Of a stretch of 5,540 nt of DNA, positions 1-5,356 are shown one piece after another. The stretch comes from CAYNRA01 sp964399465. Its GTDB lineage: Bacteria > Bacteroidota > Bacteroidia > Cytophagales > Spirosomataceae. Where the stretch lies: positions 1 to 5,540 of the forward strand of contig CAYNRA010000124.1 in NCBI GenBank assembly GCA_964399465.1. The letters run 5' to 3'. A program made the translations under genes and the position numbers. Under the pieces are notes generated by a model. That model saw nothing but the letters and a program-made list of their open reading frames with translations, did no database searches and was not told the origin of the DNA. How positions within the stretch are numbered: position 1 is the stretch's first letter; the number at the start of each line of letters is the position of its first letter.

Positions 1-19
1 ATAGACAAAAAGAAATACA

Positions 20-433
20 ATGAACACATTGATACGATTTTACCTAGCCCAAGAAACCAAGTACGCGATTGCCCTAGCTGAGATTCAGGCAGGTAGAAAA
101 CAAAACCATTGGATTTGGTATATTTTTCCGCAAATTGCTGGTTTAGGACGAAGTGAAACTGCGCAATTTTATGCTTTGAAAGATGTAAACGAAGCCAAAT
201 TGTTCTTGGAAGATGCCGTACTTGGTACAAGACTGCGCGAAATCACACAGGCACTTTTAGCACTTGAAGAAGTAACTATTTCTGCTGTGATGGGAACACC
301 AGATGACATGAAAGTAAAATCGTGCATGACCTTGTTTGCAGAGATAGACACACAACCCGACGCTATTTTTCAGCAAGTTTTGGATAAATACTACGCTGGT
401 GAAAAGGATTTGTTAACCTTGGAGCTGATGTAA
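20..433 (+). CDS. DUF1810 family protein
   Basis: This is a complete 137-residue protein of the DUF1810 family, whose members are usually about 140 residues. The family hallmarks are visible: an N-terminal F-x-x-AQ-like start (residues 7-11), GRK at 25-27 followed by the HWIWYIFPQIAGLG block (30-43), LG-x-RL near 68-72, the GTPDDMKVKSCMTLF block (92-106), and a C-terminal F-x-x-VL-x-x-Y-x-x-G-x-x-D-x-x-TL pattern. No signal peptide or membrane segment is seen, so it should be cytoplasmic. The biochemical role of the family is not established to my knowledge, and I assign none. The start is fixed by an in-frame TAG at 2-4 with no other start codon between it and the ATG. There is no Shine-Dalgarno sequence. 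Translation ends in tandem stops (TAATAA). The isomerase gene begins 114 bases downstream, so the two need not share a transcript. Confidence 0.9.
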   Translation: MNTLIRFYLAQETKYAIALAEIQAGRKQNHWIWYIFPQIAGLGRSETAQFYALKDVNEAKLFLEDAVLGTRLREITQALLALEEVTISAVMGTPDDMKVKSCMTLFAEIDTQPDAIFQQVLDKYYAGEKDLLTLELM

Positions 434-468
434 TAACCCAATGTCTGGAATCATCTTGGTAAGTTCCT

Positions 469-499
469 TTTGATTCTTACAAGAAAATAAGATAATTTG
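469..499 (+). promoter_or_regulatory. Possible Bacteroidota-type promoter for the isomerase-like gene
   Basis: A TTTG (469-472) is followed after 20 bases by TAATTTG (493-499). The Bacteroidota consensus is TTTG, a spacer of about 17-23, then TAnnTTTG, so the second element is one base short of consensus. Transcription would start near 505, giving a leader of roughly 40 bases before the ATG at 548. This is a pattern match only. Confidence 0.3.
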
Positions 500-547
500 C
501 ATAGAAGAGTAAAAAGATGTATTCAACCTACTACCTTAAAAATACAA

Positions 548-1450
548 ATGAAAGAGCAAACACGGCGGCAAGTTTTACAAACAATCGGGACGGTAGCCGC
601 ATCCTCGATGGTTGGTTATCAAGCCAACGCAATTGGTTCAATACCAGATAGTTCAACGACTACTGGACTAAAAAATAACATCAAGCACTCTGTTTCGCGT
701 TGGTGTTTTCAGAGTATTCCGTTTGAAGAACTTTGCCAAGCTTGCAAAGAAATGGGCGTGATGTCGATTGAATTAACTGGGCCCGCGGAATGGGAAATTC
801 TCAAAAAATACGGCATGACGAGCGCCATGGGTTGGGGAACTTGGCCGGAAGGCATGGGTTTGCACAATTTCTTCAATAATCCGAAGAACCACGATACGCT
901 TGTTGCCTTTTACGAAAAACTTATTCCACAAGCAGCAGCGTTTGGCGTAAAAAACCTAATTTGCTTCCCAGGAAACCGAAACGGTATGAGTGATTTAGTC
1001 GGGATGATGCACTGCGCGACGGTCATTCGAAGATTAATCCCCACCTGCGAAAAGTACGACGTCATGTTGACGATGGAGTTATTGAGCTCCCGCGACAGCC
1101 ACCCAGATTACATGGCAGACCATATCGAGTGGGGGGCAGCACTTTGTGAAATGGTTAATTCACCGTATTTCAAGCTGTTATACGATATTTATCACCTACA
1201 AAGTATGCACGGCGACCACATCCGGAATGTACAGAGATACGGAAAATACATCAGTCATTACCATACGGGCGGTATGCCTGGGCGACGCGAAATTGACGAT
1301 TCGCAGGAAATTTATTATCCCGCTATTGTTAAAGCAATTGTCGCAAGTGGCTTCAAAGGATATATTGGTCAAGAGTTTATCCCAACTCCCAAAGACAAAG
1401 CGGGTATGTTGGCTTCCTTGAAAAAATGTGTTGCTATTTGTGACGTATAA
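548..1450 (+). CDS. Tat-exported sugar isomerase/epimerase-like TIM-barrel protein (hydroxypyruvate isomerase group)
   Basis: This 300-residue protein starts with a twin-arginine signal: T-R-R-Q-V-L at residues 5-10, a short hydrophobic stretch, and a likely cleavage site after ANA at 26-28. It is probably folded in the cytoplasm and exported by Tat. The mature part resembles the xylose-isomerase-like TIM-barrel family, closest to hydroxypyruvate isomerase proteins. Likely divalent-metal ligands are E177 (in MELLSS), D213 (in LLYDIYH), H239 (in HYHTGGMPGR) and E276 (in GQEFIP). The PGRxEIDDSQEIYYPAI block is typical of the group. The real substrate is unknown; related exported proteins in Bacteroidota are usually annotated only by fold. 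A longer reading from a TTG at 497 would put 17 charged residues before the Tat motif and overlap the presumed promoter, so I prefer the ATG. Its GC content looks higher than that of the 1813-3031 genes. Confidence 0.88.
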   Translation: MKEQTRRQVLQTIGTVAASSMVGYQANAIGSIPDSSTTTGLKNNIKHSVSRWCFQSIPFEELCQACKEMGVMSIELTGPAEWEILKKYGMTSAMGWGTWPEGMGLHNFFNNPKNHDTLVAFYEKLIPQAAAFGVKNLICFPGNRNGMSDLVGMMHCATVIRRLIPTCEKYDVMLTMELLSSRDSHPDYMADHIEWGAALCEMVNSPYFKLLYDIYHLQSMHGDHIRNVQRYGKYISHYHTGGMPGRREIDDSQEIYYPAIVKAIVASGFKGYIGQEFIPTPKDKAGMLASLKKCVAICDV

Positions 1451-1508
1451 TTTTCAAAAAATACAAACCACTGTAACCAATGTCACATAAAACGTGCGTG
1501 CGTCGGTC

Positions 1509-1516
1509 TATCTTTG
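1509..1516 (+). promoter_or_regulatory. TAnnTTTG -7 element (TATCTTTG)
   Basis: TATCTTTG matches the Bacteroidota -7 consensus exactly. No clear TTG or TTTG is present 17-23 bases upstream; the nearest candidate is the weak ATGTCAC at 1480-1486. If used, transcription would start near 1521-1523 and run to the terminator ending at about 1614. Confidence 0.35.
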
Positions 1517-1521
1517 TGGAA

Positions 1522-1614
1522 GAAATAAAGAGATACATCGTGTAGATTCACATATGTTATATAGGGTTGAGTGGGTTATAGAAAGCCGCAGTTAGATTAG
1601 CTGCGGCTTTTTTT
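1522..1614 (+). ncRNA. Candidate small RNA or short leader transcript (about 90-95 nt)
   Basis: This segment is bounded by a consensus -7 element just upstream and a strong intrinsic terminator at its 3' end, with no convincing gene between. A 13-codon ORF (1554-1595, reading MLYRVEWVIESRS) ends inside the terminator stem. It has no ribosome-binding signal and may be chance, though a leader peptide ending in a terminator hairpin would have this layout. I do not recognise the RNA as a named family. The alternative is that the segment is simply the 3' untranslated end of the isomerase mRNA. The start is approximate. Confidence 0.25.
1582..1614 (+). terminator. Strong intrinsic terminator
   Basis: AAAGCCGCAG (1582-1591) pairs perfectly with CTGCGGCTTT (1601-1610). 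The stem can extend inward by T-G, T-A and A-T pairs to a GAT loop, giving 13 pairs. A run of seven T (1608-1614) follows. The opposite strand lacks a comparable T run, so it should act on + strand transcripts, ending the isomerase mRNA or a short RNA that begins near 1522. Confidence 0.88.
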
Positions 1615-1671
1615 GTGTTGATTTGAAAAAGAAACAAGCAATTATTAAGGGCAAATACATAAAGATATTCC

Positions 1672-1679
1672 TATTTTTG
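1672..1679 (+). promoter_or_regulatory. TAnnTTTG -7 element (TATTTTTG) upstream of the glycosylase gene
   Basis: TATTTTTG fits the Bacteroidota -7 consensus and would start transcription near 1685, just after the terminator and about 18 bases before the 21-codon ORF. No TTG lies at the expected -33 distance, and T-rich DNA produces such matches by chance. It remains the best candidate promoter for the glycosylase-TetR pair. Confidence 0.35.
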
Positions 1680-1702
1680 ACTTGTTTAATCTAAATAAAA
1701 AA

Positions 1703-1768
1703 ATGAATACACAACTGATTCAAGCAGCATCGGAGGCTCTGAAAAAAGCGGCTTTAAATGTACGTTAA
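1703..1768 (+). CDS. Possible 21-residue upstream ORF or gene remnant
   Basis: This ATG-to-TAA ORF of 21 codons encodes an alanine-, leucine- and lysine-containing peptide beginning MNTQLIQAASEALKKA, which would form an amphipathic helix. It lies about 18 bases after a possible transcription start and 44 bases before the glycosylase ATG. It could be a small leader peptide translated ahead of the glycosylase gene, or the surviving N-terminus of a decayed larger protein, since the sequence looks like an ordinary protein start. No Shine-Dalgarno sequence is visible and length alone gives little support. I recognise no family. Confidence 0.2.
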   Translation: MNTQLIQAASEALKKAALNVR

Positions 1769-1812
1769 AGAACAAACTATATCAATCTAATTATCTAAAA
1801 TAGGTTCATCAA

Positions 1813-2436
1813 ATGGAGGAAAAAGAGATACAGCGTCTATTCGAAGGAGATGTGGTTCTTACTGAAATTGTAACACAAATACCTTATCCAATCATAGAAT
1901 CTACCCAAAATGTATTTCATGACCTGATGAGCTGTATTATTGAGCAGCAAATTCATTACCGAAGTACAAAAAATACGTTTCATAAATTACTTGAAAACGC
2001 TGGGTTGGACTTACTTGAACCACACAATTTTTCCACTTTTGAAGAAAAAGCACTCCAATACATGAAGCTGTCTGAAACAAAATACCAGACTATTGTACAT
2101 GTTTTGGATTTTTGGGAGAATAAGCAAGTGGATTGGTTCCAATTATCCGATGAAGAGGTCACAAAAAGTCTATCCTCCATAAAAGGAATAGGCCAGTGGA
2201 CAATAGACATGATACTTCTTTATACATTGCAACGACCGAATGTTTTCCCGTGTGATGATTTCCATTTGAAACAAATAATGGTTTCTTTGTATGGCTTGGA
2301 TGAAAAGGCAAAGTTGAAAGCACAAATGAAAACTATTTCTCTGAAATGGGGTAAACAAAGGTCGTTGGCAGTACTTTATTTATTATCCTGGAAAACATGG
2401 TCTAAAGAAAATGCAAAAAAGAGCAAGAACAGATAG
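1813..2436 (+). CDS. HhH-GPD DNA glycosylase, AlkA / 3-methyladenine-DNA glycosylase II type
   Basis: This 207-residue base-excision-repair enzyme is predicted to remove alkylated bases such as 3-methyladenine from DNA by cutting the N-glycosidic bond. Residues 42-47 (IIEQQI) match the Q-Q helix typical of the family. The helix-hairpin-helix is at about 120-143 (KGIGQW at 124-129), followed by FPCDDFHLKQ (145-154). The second aspartate, D149, aligns with the catalytic Asp238 of E. coli AlkA, and W129 aligns with its active-site Trp218. No Cys cluster for a 4Fe-4S centre of the Nth/MutY type is present. It lacks the extra N-terminal domain of E. coli AlkA (about 280 residues), so it belongs with the short single-domain forms. 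The start is fixed by an in-frame TAG at 1801-1803 with no alternative start codon. The 3' end overlaps the TetR gene by 26 bases. The basic tail (KENAKKSKNR) lies in the overlap. Confidence 0.9.
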   Translation: MEEKEIQRLFEGDVVLTEIVTQIPYPIIESTQNVFHDLMSCIIEQQIHYRSTKNTFHKLLENAGLDLLEPHNFSTFEEKALQYMKLSETKYQTIVHVLDFWENKQVDWFQLSDEEVTKSLSSIKGIGQWTIDMILLYTLQRPNVFPCDDFHLKQIMVSLYGLDEKAKLKAQMKTISLKWGKQRSLAVLYLLSWKTWSKENAKKSKNR

Positions 2437-3031
2437 TTCAAAAGAACATCGTAAACAGTTTATATTAGACTGTGCAGAACAGCTAATTTTAGAAGAAGGA
2501 TTACCTAATTTCAACCTAAATAAGGTATCCCGAAAAACAAAACTTGCTGTAGGTACTATCTATCTTTATTTTACAAGTAAAGAAGATATTATTGCCCACC
2601 TGACAATTAAATCAAGGCAAATACTACTCGAAAAATTCCAAGAATCTACCTCAAAAGTTGAGAACCCTCTCGAAAAAATCGAGGAGCTCTTGAAAAGCTT
2701 CTATTTCTTCTACAAAGAAAAACCCTACTATAATCAGCTTGTGTCGTTCTACGAAACAAATGCTGGATTAGAAGAAACAGAAGAACTAAAGGCTTCTAGT
2801 TTTCTAATTAATACATTTGTGATTGATATTGTACGAGAAGGTAAAAAACAAAATATAGTCAGAAATGACCTCGATGAAATTGGTTTTTCCTTCCTGCTTT
2901 GGGGAACTGCCATCGGGATTATTCAACTTATCGAGGTGAAATCCAGTAGTCTAGAAAATACGCTTCATGTCTCCCAATTCGATTTTTACCTTTCCTATAT
3001 ATCCCTGATTACTAAGTCTTTATTGAGATAA
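2411..3031 (+). CDS. TetR/AcrR-family transcriptional regulator
   Basis: This 206-residue one-component repressor-type regulator has an N-terminal TetR helix-turn-helix. Helix 1 spans about residues 14-30 (RKQFILDCAEQLILEEG), the HTH about 35-56, with a recognition helix around VGTIYLYFTSKEDI (47-60), a near-textbook TetR motif. The remaining 140 residues are helical, as expected for a ligand-binding and dimerisation domain, and include aromatic-rich stretches (FYFFYKEKPYY at 97-107). The ligand cannot be read from the sequence. The ATG lies 26 bases inside the glycosylase gene in another frame, so translation is probably coupled and the two genes share a transcript. The most likely operator is the inverted repeat just downstream, in front of the AhpD-like gene. 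Whether it also controls its own operon is unclear; I see no matching palindrome before 1813. Confidence 0.93.
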   Translation: MQKRARTDSSKEHRKQFILDCAEQLILEEGLPNFNLNKVSRKTKLAVGTIYLYFTSKEDIIAHLTIKSRQILLEKFQESTSKVENPLEKIEELLKSFYFFYKEKPYYNQLVSFYETNAGLEETEELKASSFLINTFVIDIVREGKKQNIVRNDLDEIGFSFLLWGTAIGIIQLIEVKSSSLENTLHVSQFDFYLSYISLITKSLLR

Positions 3032-3043
3032 TTGTTGAAATAT

Positions 3044-3074
3044 AAAAATAAATGAACATAATTCATTTATTTTT
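3044..3074. promoter_or_regulatory. Perfect 13-bp inverted repeat, likely TetR operator (or weak terminator)
   Basis: AAAAATAAATGAA (3044-3056) and TTCATTTATTTTT (3062-3074) are perfect inverted repeats around a 5-base spacer, CATAA. The inner core ATGAA-N5-TTCAT has the size and symmetry of operators bound by TetR-family dimers. It lies between the regulator gene and the AhpD-like gene, and its right arm contains a -7-like element, so binding there would block transcription of the downstream gene. An AT-only stem followed by T residues could instead act as a weak terminator for the tetR transcript; the two roles are not exclusive. Confidence 0.6.
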
Positions 3075-3075
3075 G
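3068..3075 (+). promoter_or_regulatory. TAnnTTTG -7 element (TATTTTTG) for the AhpD-like gene
   Basis: TATTTTTG overlaps the right arm of the inverted repeat and would start transcription near 3081, about 26 bases before the ATG at 3107. No TTG lies at the standard -33 distance; the nearest (3035-3037) is 30 bases upstream, so the match rests on one element and on position. Confidence 0.4.
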
Positions 3076-3106
3076 TTCTTTATCATATCAACAAAAAAGA
3101 AATGAA

Positions 3107-3616
3107 ATGGAACAAATCAAAATGAATGTATGGGCTGAATCCGCTAGGGCAGGAATTTTCGCGATAGGAAAACGTCGTCCCGGTGTATTCAAAGCATTTT
3201 TACAACTTGCACACGAAGTCATGCATCCAGCAAGTGGCTTCAGTCCGCTTACACGTGAATTACTGGGGGCGTATGTATCGAAGAAATTTGGCTGCTCTTT
3301 TTGTCATCTAGGTCATTTAGAAACAGCTGTCGCTATAGGTGGGGAGGAGGTCAGACACCTCGTAGATGAGCCAACACAAGAACTTACAGTTCTCTTTGAA
3401 CTAGTAGATAAAATAGTGGAAAATAGGGTTACAGAAACCGACTTACAAGAGTTTGTAACCAAGGGTTTCACGGAAAAACAGTACGAAGATGTCGTTTTTG
3501 TCTGTGCACTCTTTGGTTTTGCTAACCGGATGGTCACTGGTTTTGGTATCGAGTATAATGCAGCGCGCGACGAGGCTTCTTCCAGACAATTGGCTAAAGG
3601 ATACATATTTCATTGA
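3107..3616 (+). CDS. AhpD-like / carboxymuconolactone decarboxylase family protein
   Basis: This 169-residue protein is of the alkylhydroperoxidase AhpD-like fold. The redox centre is visible: E51, then C63-x-x-C66-x-x-x-H70 (CSFCHLGH). The spacing E-12-C-3-C-4-H equals that of E118, C130, C133 and H137 of mycobacterial AhpD, which supports a thiol-dependent peroxidase or disulfide-reductase role rather than true carboxymuconolactone decarboxylation. No signal peptide is seen, so it is cytoplasmic. Physiological substrate and electron donor are unknown. The ATG at 3107 is chosen by homology length; M6 (3122) is a possible alternative, and an ATG at 3102 in another frame opens only a 7-codon ORF. 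It is followed directly by a strong terminator. The inverted repeat upstream suggests control by the adjacent TetR regulator. Gene content suggests defence against peroxides or reactive electrophiles, which is an inference. Confidence 0.88.
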   Translation: MEQIKMNVWAESARAGIFAIGKRRPGVFKAFLQLAHEVMHPASGFSPLTRELLGAYVSKKFGCSFCHLGHLETAVAIGGEEVRHLVDEPTQELTVLFELVDKIVENRVTETDLQEFVTKGFTEKQYEDVVFVCALFGFANRMVTGFGIEYNAARDEASSRQLAKGYIFH

Positions 3617-3621
3617 GTTTG

Positions 3622-3653
3622 ATCCCACCACTTTGTTTGAAAAGTGGTGGGAT
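3622..3653 (+). terminator. Intrinsic terminator after the AhpD-like gene
   Basis: ATCCCACCACTTT (3622-3634) pairs perfectly with AAAGTGGTGGGAT (3641-3653) around a 6-base loop, GTTTGA. The sequence TTTATTTTG follows. It starts 5 bases after the TGA stop, and the reverse strand has no T run, so it acts on + strand transcription and separates the regulator group from the DUF5655-DUF763 pair. Confidence 0.88.
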
Positions 3654-3706
3654 TTTATTTTGAAATAATTGCTGAGACGAATAAAATCCGTTAAGTTATT
3701 CCTGGT

Positions 3707-4117
3707 ATGCAAACACAAAAAGTAAAATGCCCCAAATGCAATCGAGTTGTAAGAAGTCTGGGAAGTTATCATTATTGTGAAAAAATAGAGGTAGATGCTC
3801 TTTTTTTAGATAAATCCGACGAAATCTTGCTCATCTTTTTAAAACTATGCGAGCAACTAGAAAAACTAGAAGGCATTGAGGTAAGCGCTACCAAAAATTG
3901 CATTGTCTTTCTTCGAAATAAGACGTTCGTTGTCGCCAAACCAATGCGTAACTTTTTACAAGTGAAATGCTACGCGCGGGAACTAATCGAAGACGAGGAT
4001 ATTGTCAAGTCACAACTCTGGGGAAATAAATACGAACATATTTTTCGATACAAAGAGAGGAGTGACTTAAAATCAAATCACTTCCACTATTTTTTTAATT
4101 CATATCAAATTTCGTAA
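3707..4117 (+). CDS. DUF5655 domain protein with putative zinc-binding site
   Basis: This 136-residue protein begins with CPKC (C8, C11) and has H22-x-C24 ten residues later, a CxxC-N10-HxC arrangement likely to bind one zinc ion. The rest matches my recollection of the DUF5655 pattern: a helix containing ILLIFLKLCEQLEKL, then a strand-rich part with KNCIVFLRNKTFVVAKPMRNFLQVKCY (63-89), ending in short strands and FRYKERSDL. No signal peptide or membrane helix is present. The function of the family is not established to my knowledge; similar domains are often attached to, or encoded near, nucleic-acid-related proteins, so DNA or RNA binding is only a guess. The ATG is supported by an in-frame TAA at 3692-3694 with no other ATG, GTG or TTG between. 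There is no Shine-Dalgarno sequence and no clear TAnnTTTG promoter in the 50 bases before it. Only one base separates its stop from the DUF763 start. Confidence 0.82.
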   Translation: MQTQKVKCPKCNRVVRSLGSYHYCEKIEVDALFLDKSDEILLIFLKLCEQLEKLEGIEVSATKNCIVFLRNKTFVVAKPMRNFLQVKCYARELIEDEDIVKSQLWGNKYEHIFRYKERSDLKSNHFHYFFNSYQIS

Positions 4118-4118
4118 A

Positions 4119-5297
4119 ATGAAACGTGCTGGTTCCGCAGATTTAGCCCTTTTGGGAGGTAGTATTCCTTCTTGGTTATTTGAACGAATGGTAAAATTAA
4201 GCTTACCCATCGTTGAGTCTATTGTCATGGAGTACGGAAAAAAAGAGTTATTAAGCAGATTATCAGATCCTTTCTGGTTCCAAAGCTTTGGTTCTGTAAT
4301 CGGAATGGACTGGAACTCTTCCGGAGTGACGACTGCGGTCATGAGTGCATTAAAGAAATCACTGAATCCACACGCGAAAGAATTGGGCATTTTTGTATGC
4401 GGTGGTAAGGGAAAAGACTCGTTGCAAACACCCACAGAATTGATGCGCGTCGGTGATAGAACGGGAATAAACGGAAATGAACTAGCCCAGTATAGCCGCC
4501 TAACAGCTAAAATAGACAGTAGTGCCATCCAAGATGGATTCCAAGTATATATGCACTATTTTGTGGTTAGCGACCAAGCAGACTGGGCGGTGATTCAGCA
4601 AGGAATGAAAACAGAAACGTCCAGAGCAAGGCGTTATCACTGGAGTTCGGAGAAAATAACATCATTTATTTGTGAACCGCACACAGCGATTTGTGGCGAT
4701 TTTCAAGGAGAAATCCTAAATCTAGTAGATAAAAATGCGCAGCCCGTACAATCTGCATTACTCGAAATCGTAAACGCTCATCCAGATAATATTCTCAAGG
4801 AAATAAAGCGATTACAAATGCCAAGTTACAGAGATATTCAAGCGAAAGACGTAAACTTAAAGCGGTTAGGGAGTATTTTATGGCTCGCCCAAGAGGTTCC
4901 AACAGATTCATTTGAAGAACTTTTATTATTGAAAGGTCTTGGTCCAAGAACTTTGCAATCACTCGCCTTAGTGAGTGAAGTTATTCATGGAACGCCCTCC
5001 CGATTTACCGATCCAGCTCGGTTTTCCTTCGCACACGGCGGAAAAGGAGCGAAGCCATTTCCTGTGCCTATACATGTGTACGACGAAACTATCCAAATAC
5101 TTACCCATGCAGTAGAAAAAGCAAAAATGGGTCTTACAGATAAACAAACCGCTATCAAAAAGCTCCATCAAATGGCACAGAGCAACGAAGAGAATTTCAC
5201 TGCGAATGAAAATTTTGCGTCGCTCATCGAAAAAGAAAATAAAGATGCTTGGAAATACGGGGGACGATCTATTCGTGGGAAATCGCAACCCGAATAA
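4119..5297 (+). CDS. DUF763 family protein with helix-hairpin-helix-like motif
   Basis: This 392-residue protein matches the DUF763 family over its whole length, as found in archaea and scattered bacteria. Recognisable blocks are: RAGSADLALLGGSIPSWL (3-20), LSDPFWFQSFG (48-58), MDWNSSGVTT (63-72), GGKGKDS (95-101), QDGFQVYMHYF (138-148), WAVIQQGM (156-163), ARRYHW (170-175), CEPH (185-188), and a C-terminal AHGGKGAKPFPV (305-316). Residues about 267-290 (KGLGPRT at 272-278) look like a helix-hairpin-helix, a motif that usually contacts DNA backbone non-specifically. The dense invariant Q, H, R, W and D residues in the first half suggest an enzyme or nucleic-acid-processing domain, but no activity is established to my knowledge. 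The protein is soluble with no signal peptide. The start follows the upstream stop by one base, implying coupled translation. The C-terminal 40 residues are charged and probably flexible. Confidence 0.88.
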   Translation: MKRAGSADLALLGGSIPSWLFERMVKLSLPIVESIVMEYGKKELLSRLSDPFWFQSFGSVIGMDWNSSGVTTAVMSALKKSLNPHAKELGIFVCGGKGKDSLQTPTELMRVGDRTGINGNELAQYSRLTAKIDSSAIQDGFQVYMHYFVVSDQADWAVIQQGMKTETSRARRYHWSSEKITSFICEPHTAICGDFQGEILNLVDKNAQPVQSALLEIVNAHPDNILKEIKRLQMPSYRDIQAKDVNLKRLGSILWLAQEVPTDSFEELLLLKGLGPRTLQSLALVSEVIHGTPSRFTDPARFSFAHGGKGAKPFPVPIHVYDETIQILTHAVEKAKMGLTDKQTAIKKLHQMAQSNEENFTANENFASLIEKENKDAWKYGGRSIRGKSQPE

Positions 5298-5356
5298 TTT
5301 TTTCATTCATCTCCTCAAAATTTTACGATAAAAACGAAAACATTTTTTCCTTTTTT

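Larger units (their letters stand above)
1451..1812. other. 362-base stretch without an established gene
   Basis: This stretch follows the isomerase stop and precedes the glycosylase gene. It contains a strong intrinsic terminator at 1582-1614, two TAnnTTTG promoter-like elements (1509-1516 and 1672-1679), and two very short ORFs: 13 codons starting at 1554 and 21 codons starting at 1703. The first half could encode a small RNA. I see no tRNA, IS end or CRISPR-like repeat in it. Confidence 0.6.

Noticed and set aside
455..483. Imperfect hairpin CTTGGTAAG / CTTACAAG after the DUF1810 gene
   Set aside because: The stem is short and bulged with a 12-base loop, and no T run follows on the + strand, so it is not a convincing terminator.
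497..547. Extended start of the isomerase-like gene at a TTG codon
   Set aside because: It would place 17 mostly basic residues ahead of a well-formed Tat signal and lies in a presumed promoter element; the ATG at 548 gives the expected signal peptide.
1146..1421. 91-codon open frame inside the isomerase gene
   Set aside because: It is an out-of-frame shadow of a clear protein family member, with no family resemblance of its own.
3443..3772. 109-codon minus-strand frame spanning the AhpD-like gene end and terminator
   Set aside because: It crosses a strong terminator and two real genes, and its translation shows no recognisable motif.
4100..4528. 142-codon minus-strand frame opposite the DUF763 gene
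   Set aside because: The + strand frame is a full-length conserved family member; the reverse frame is a by-product of its codon use.
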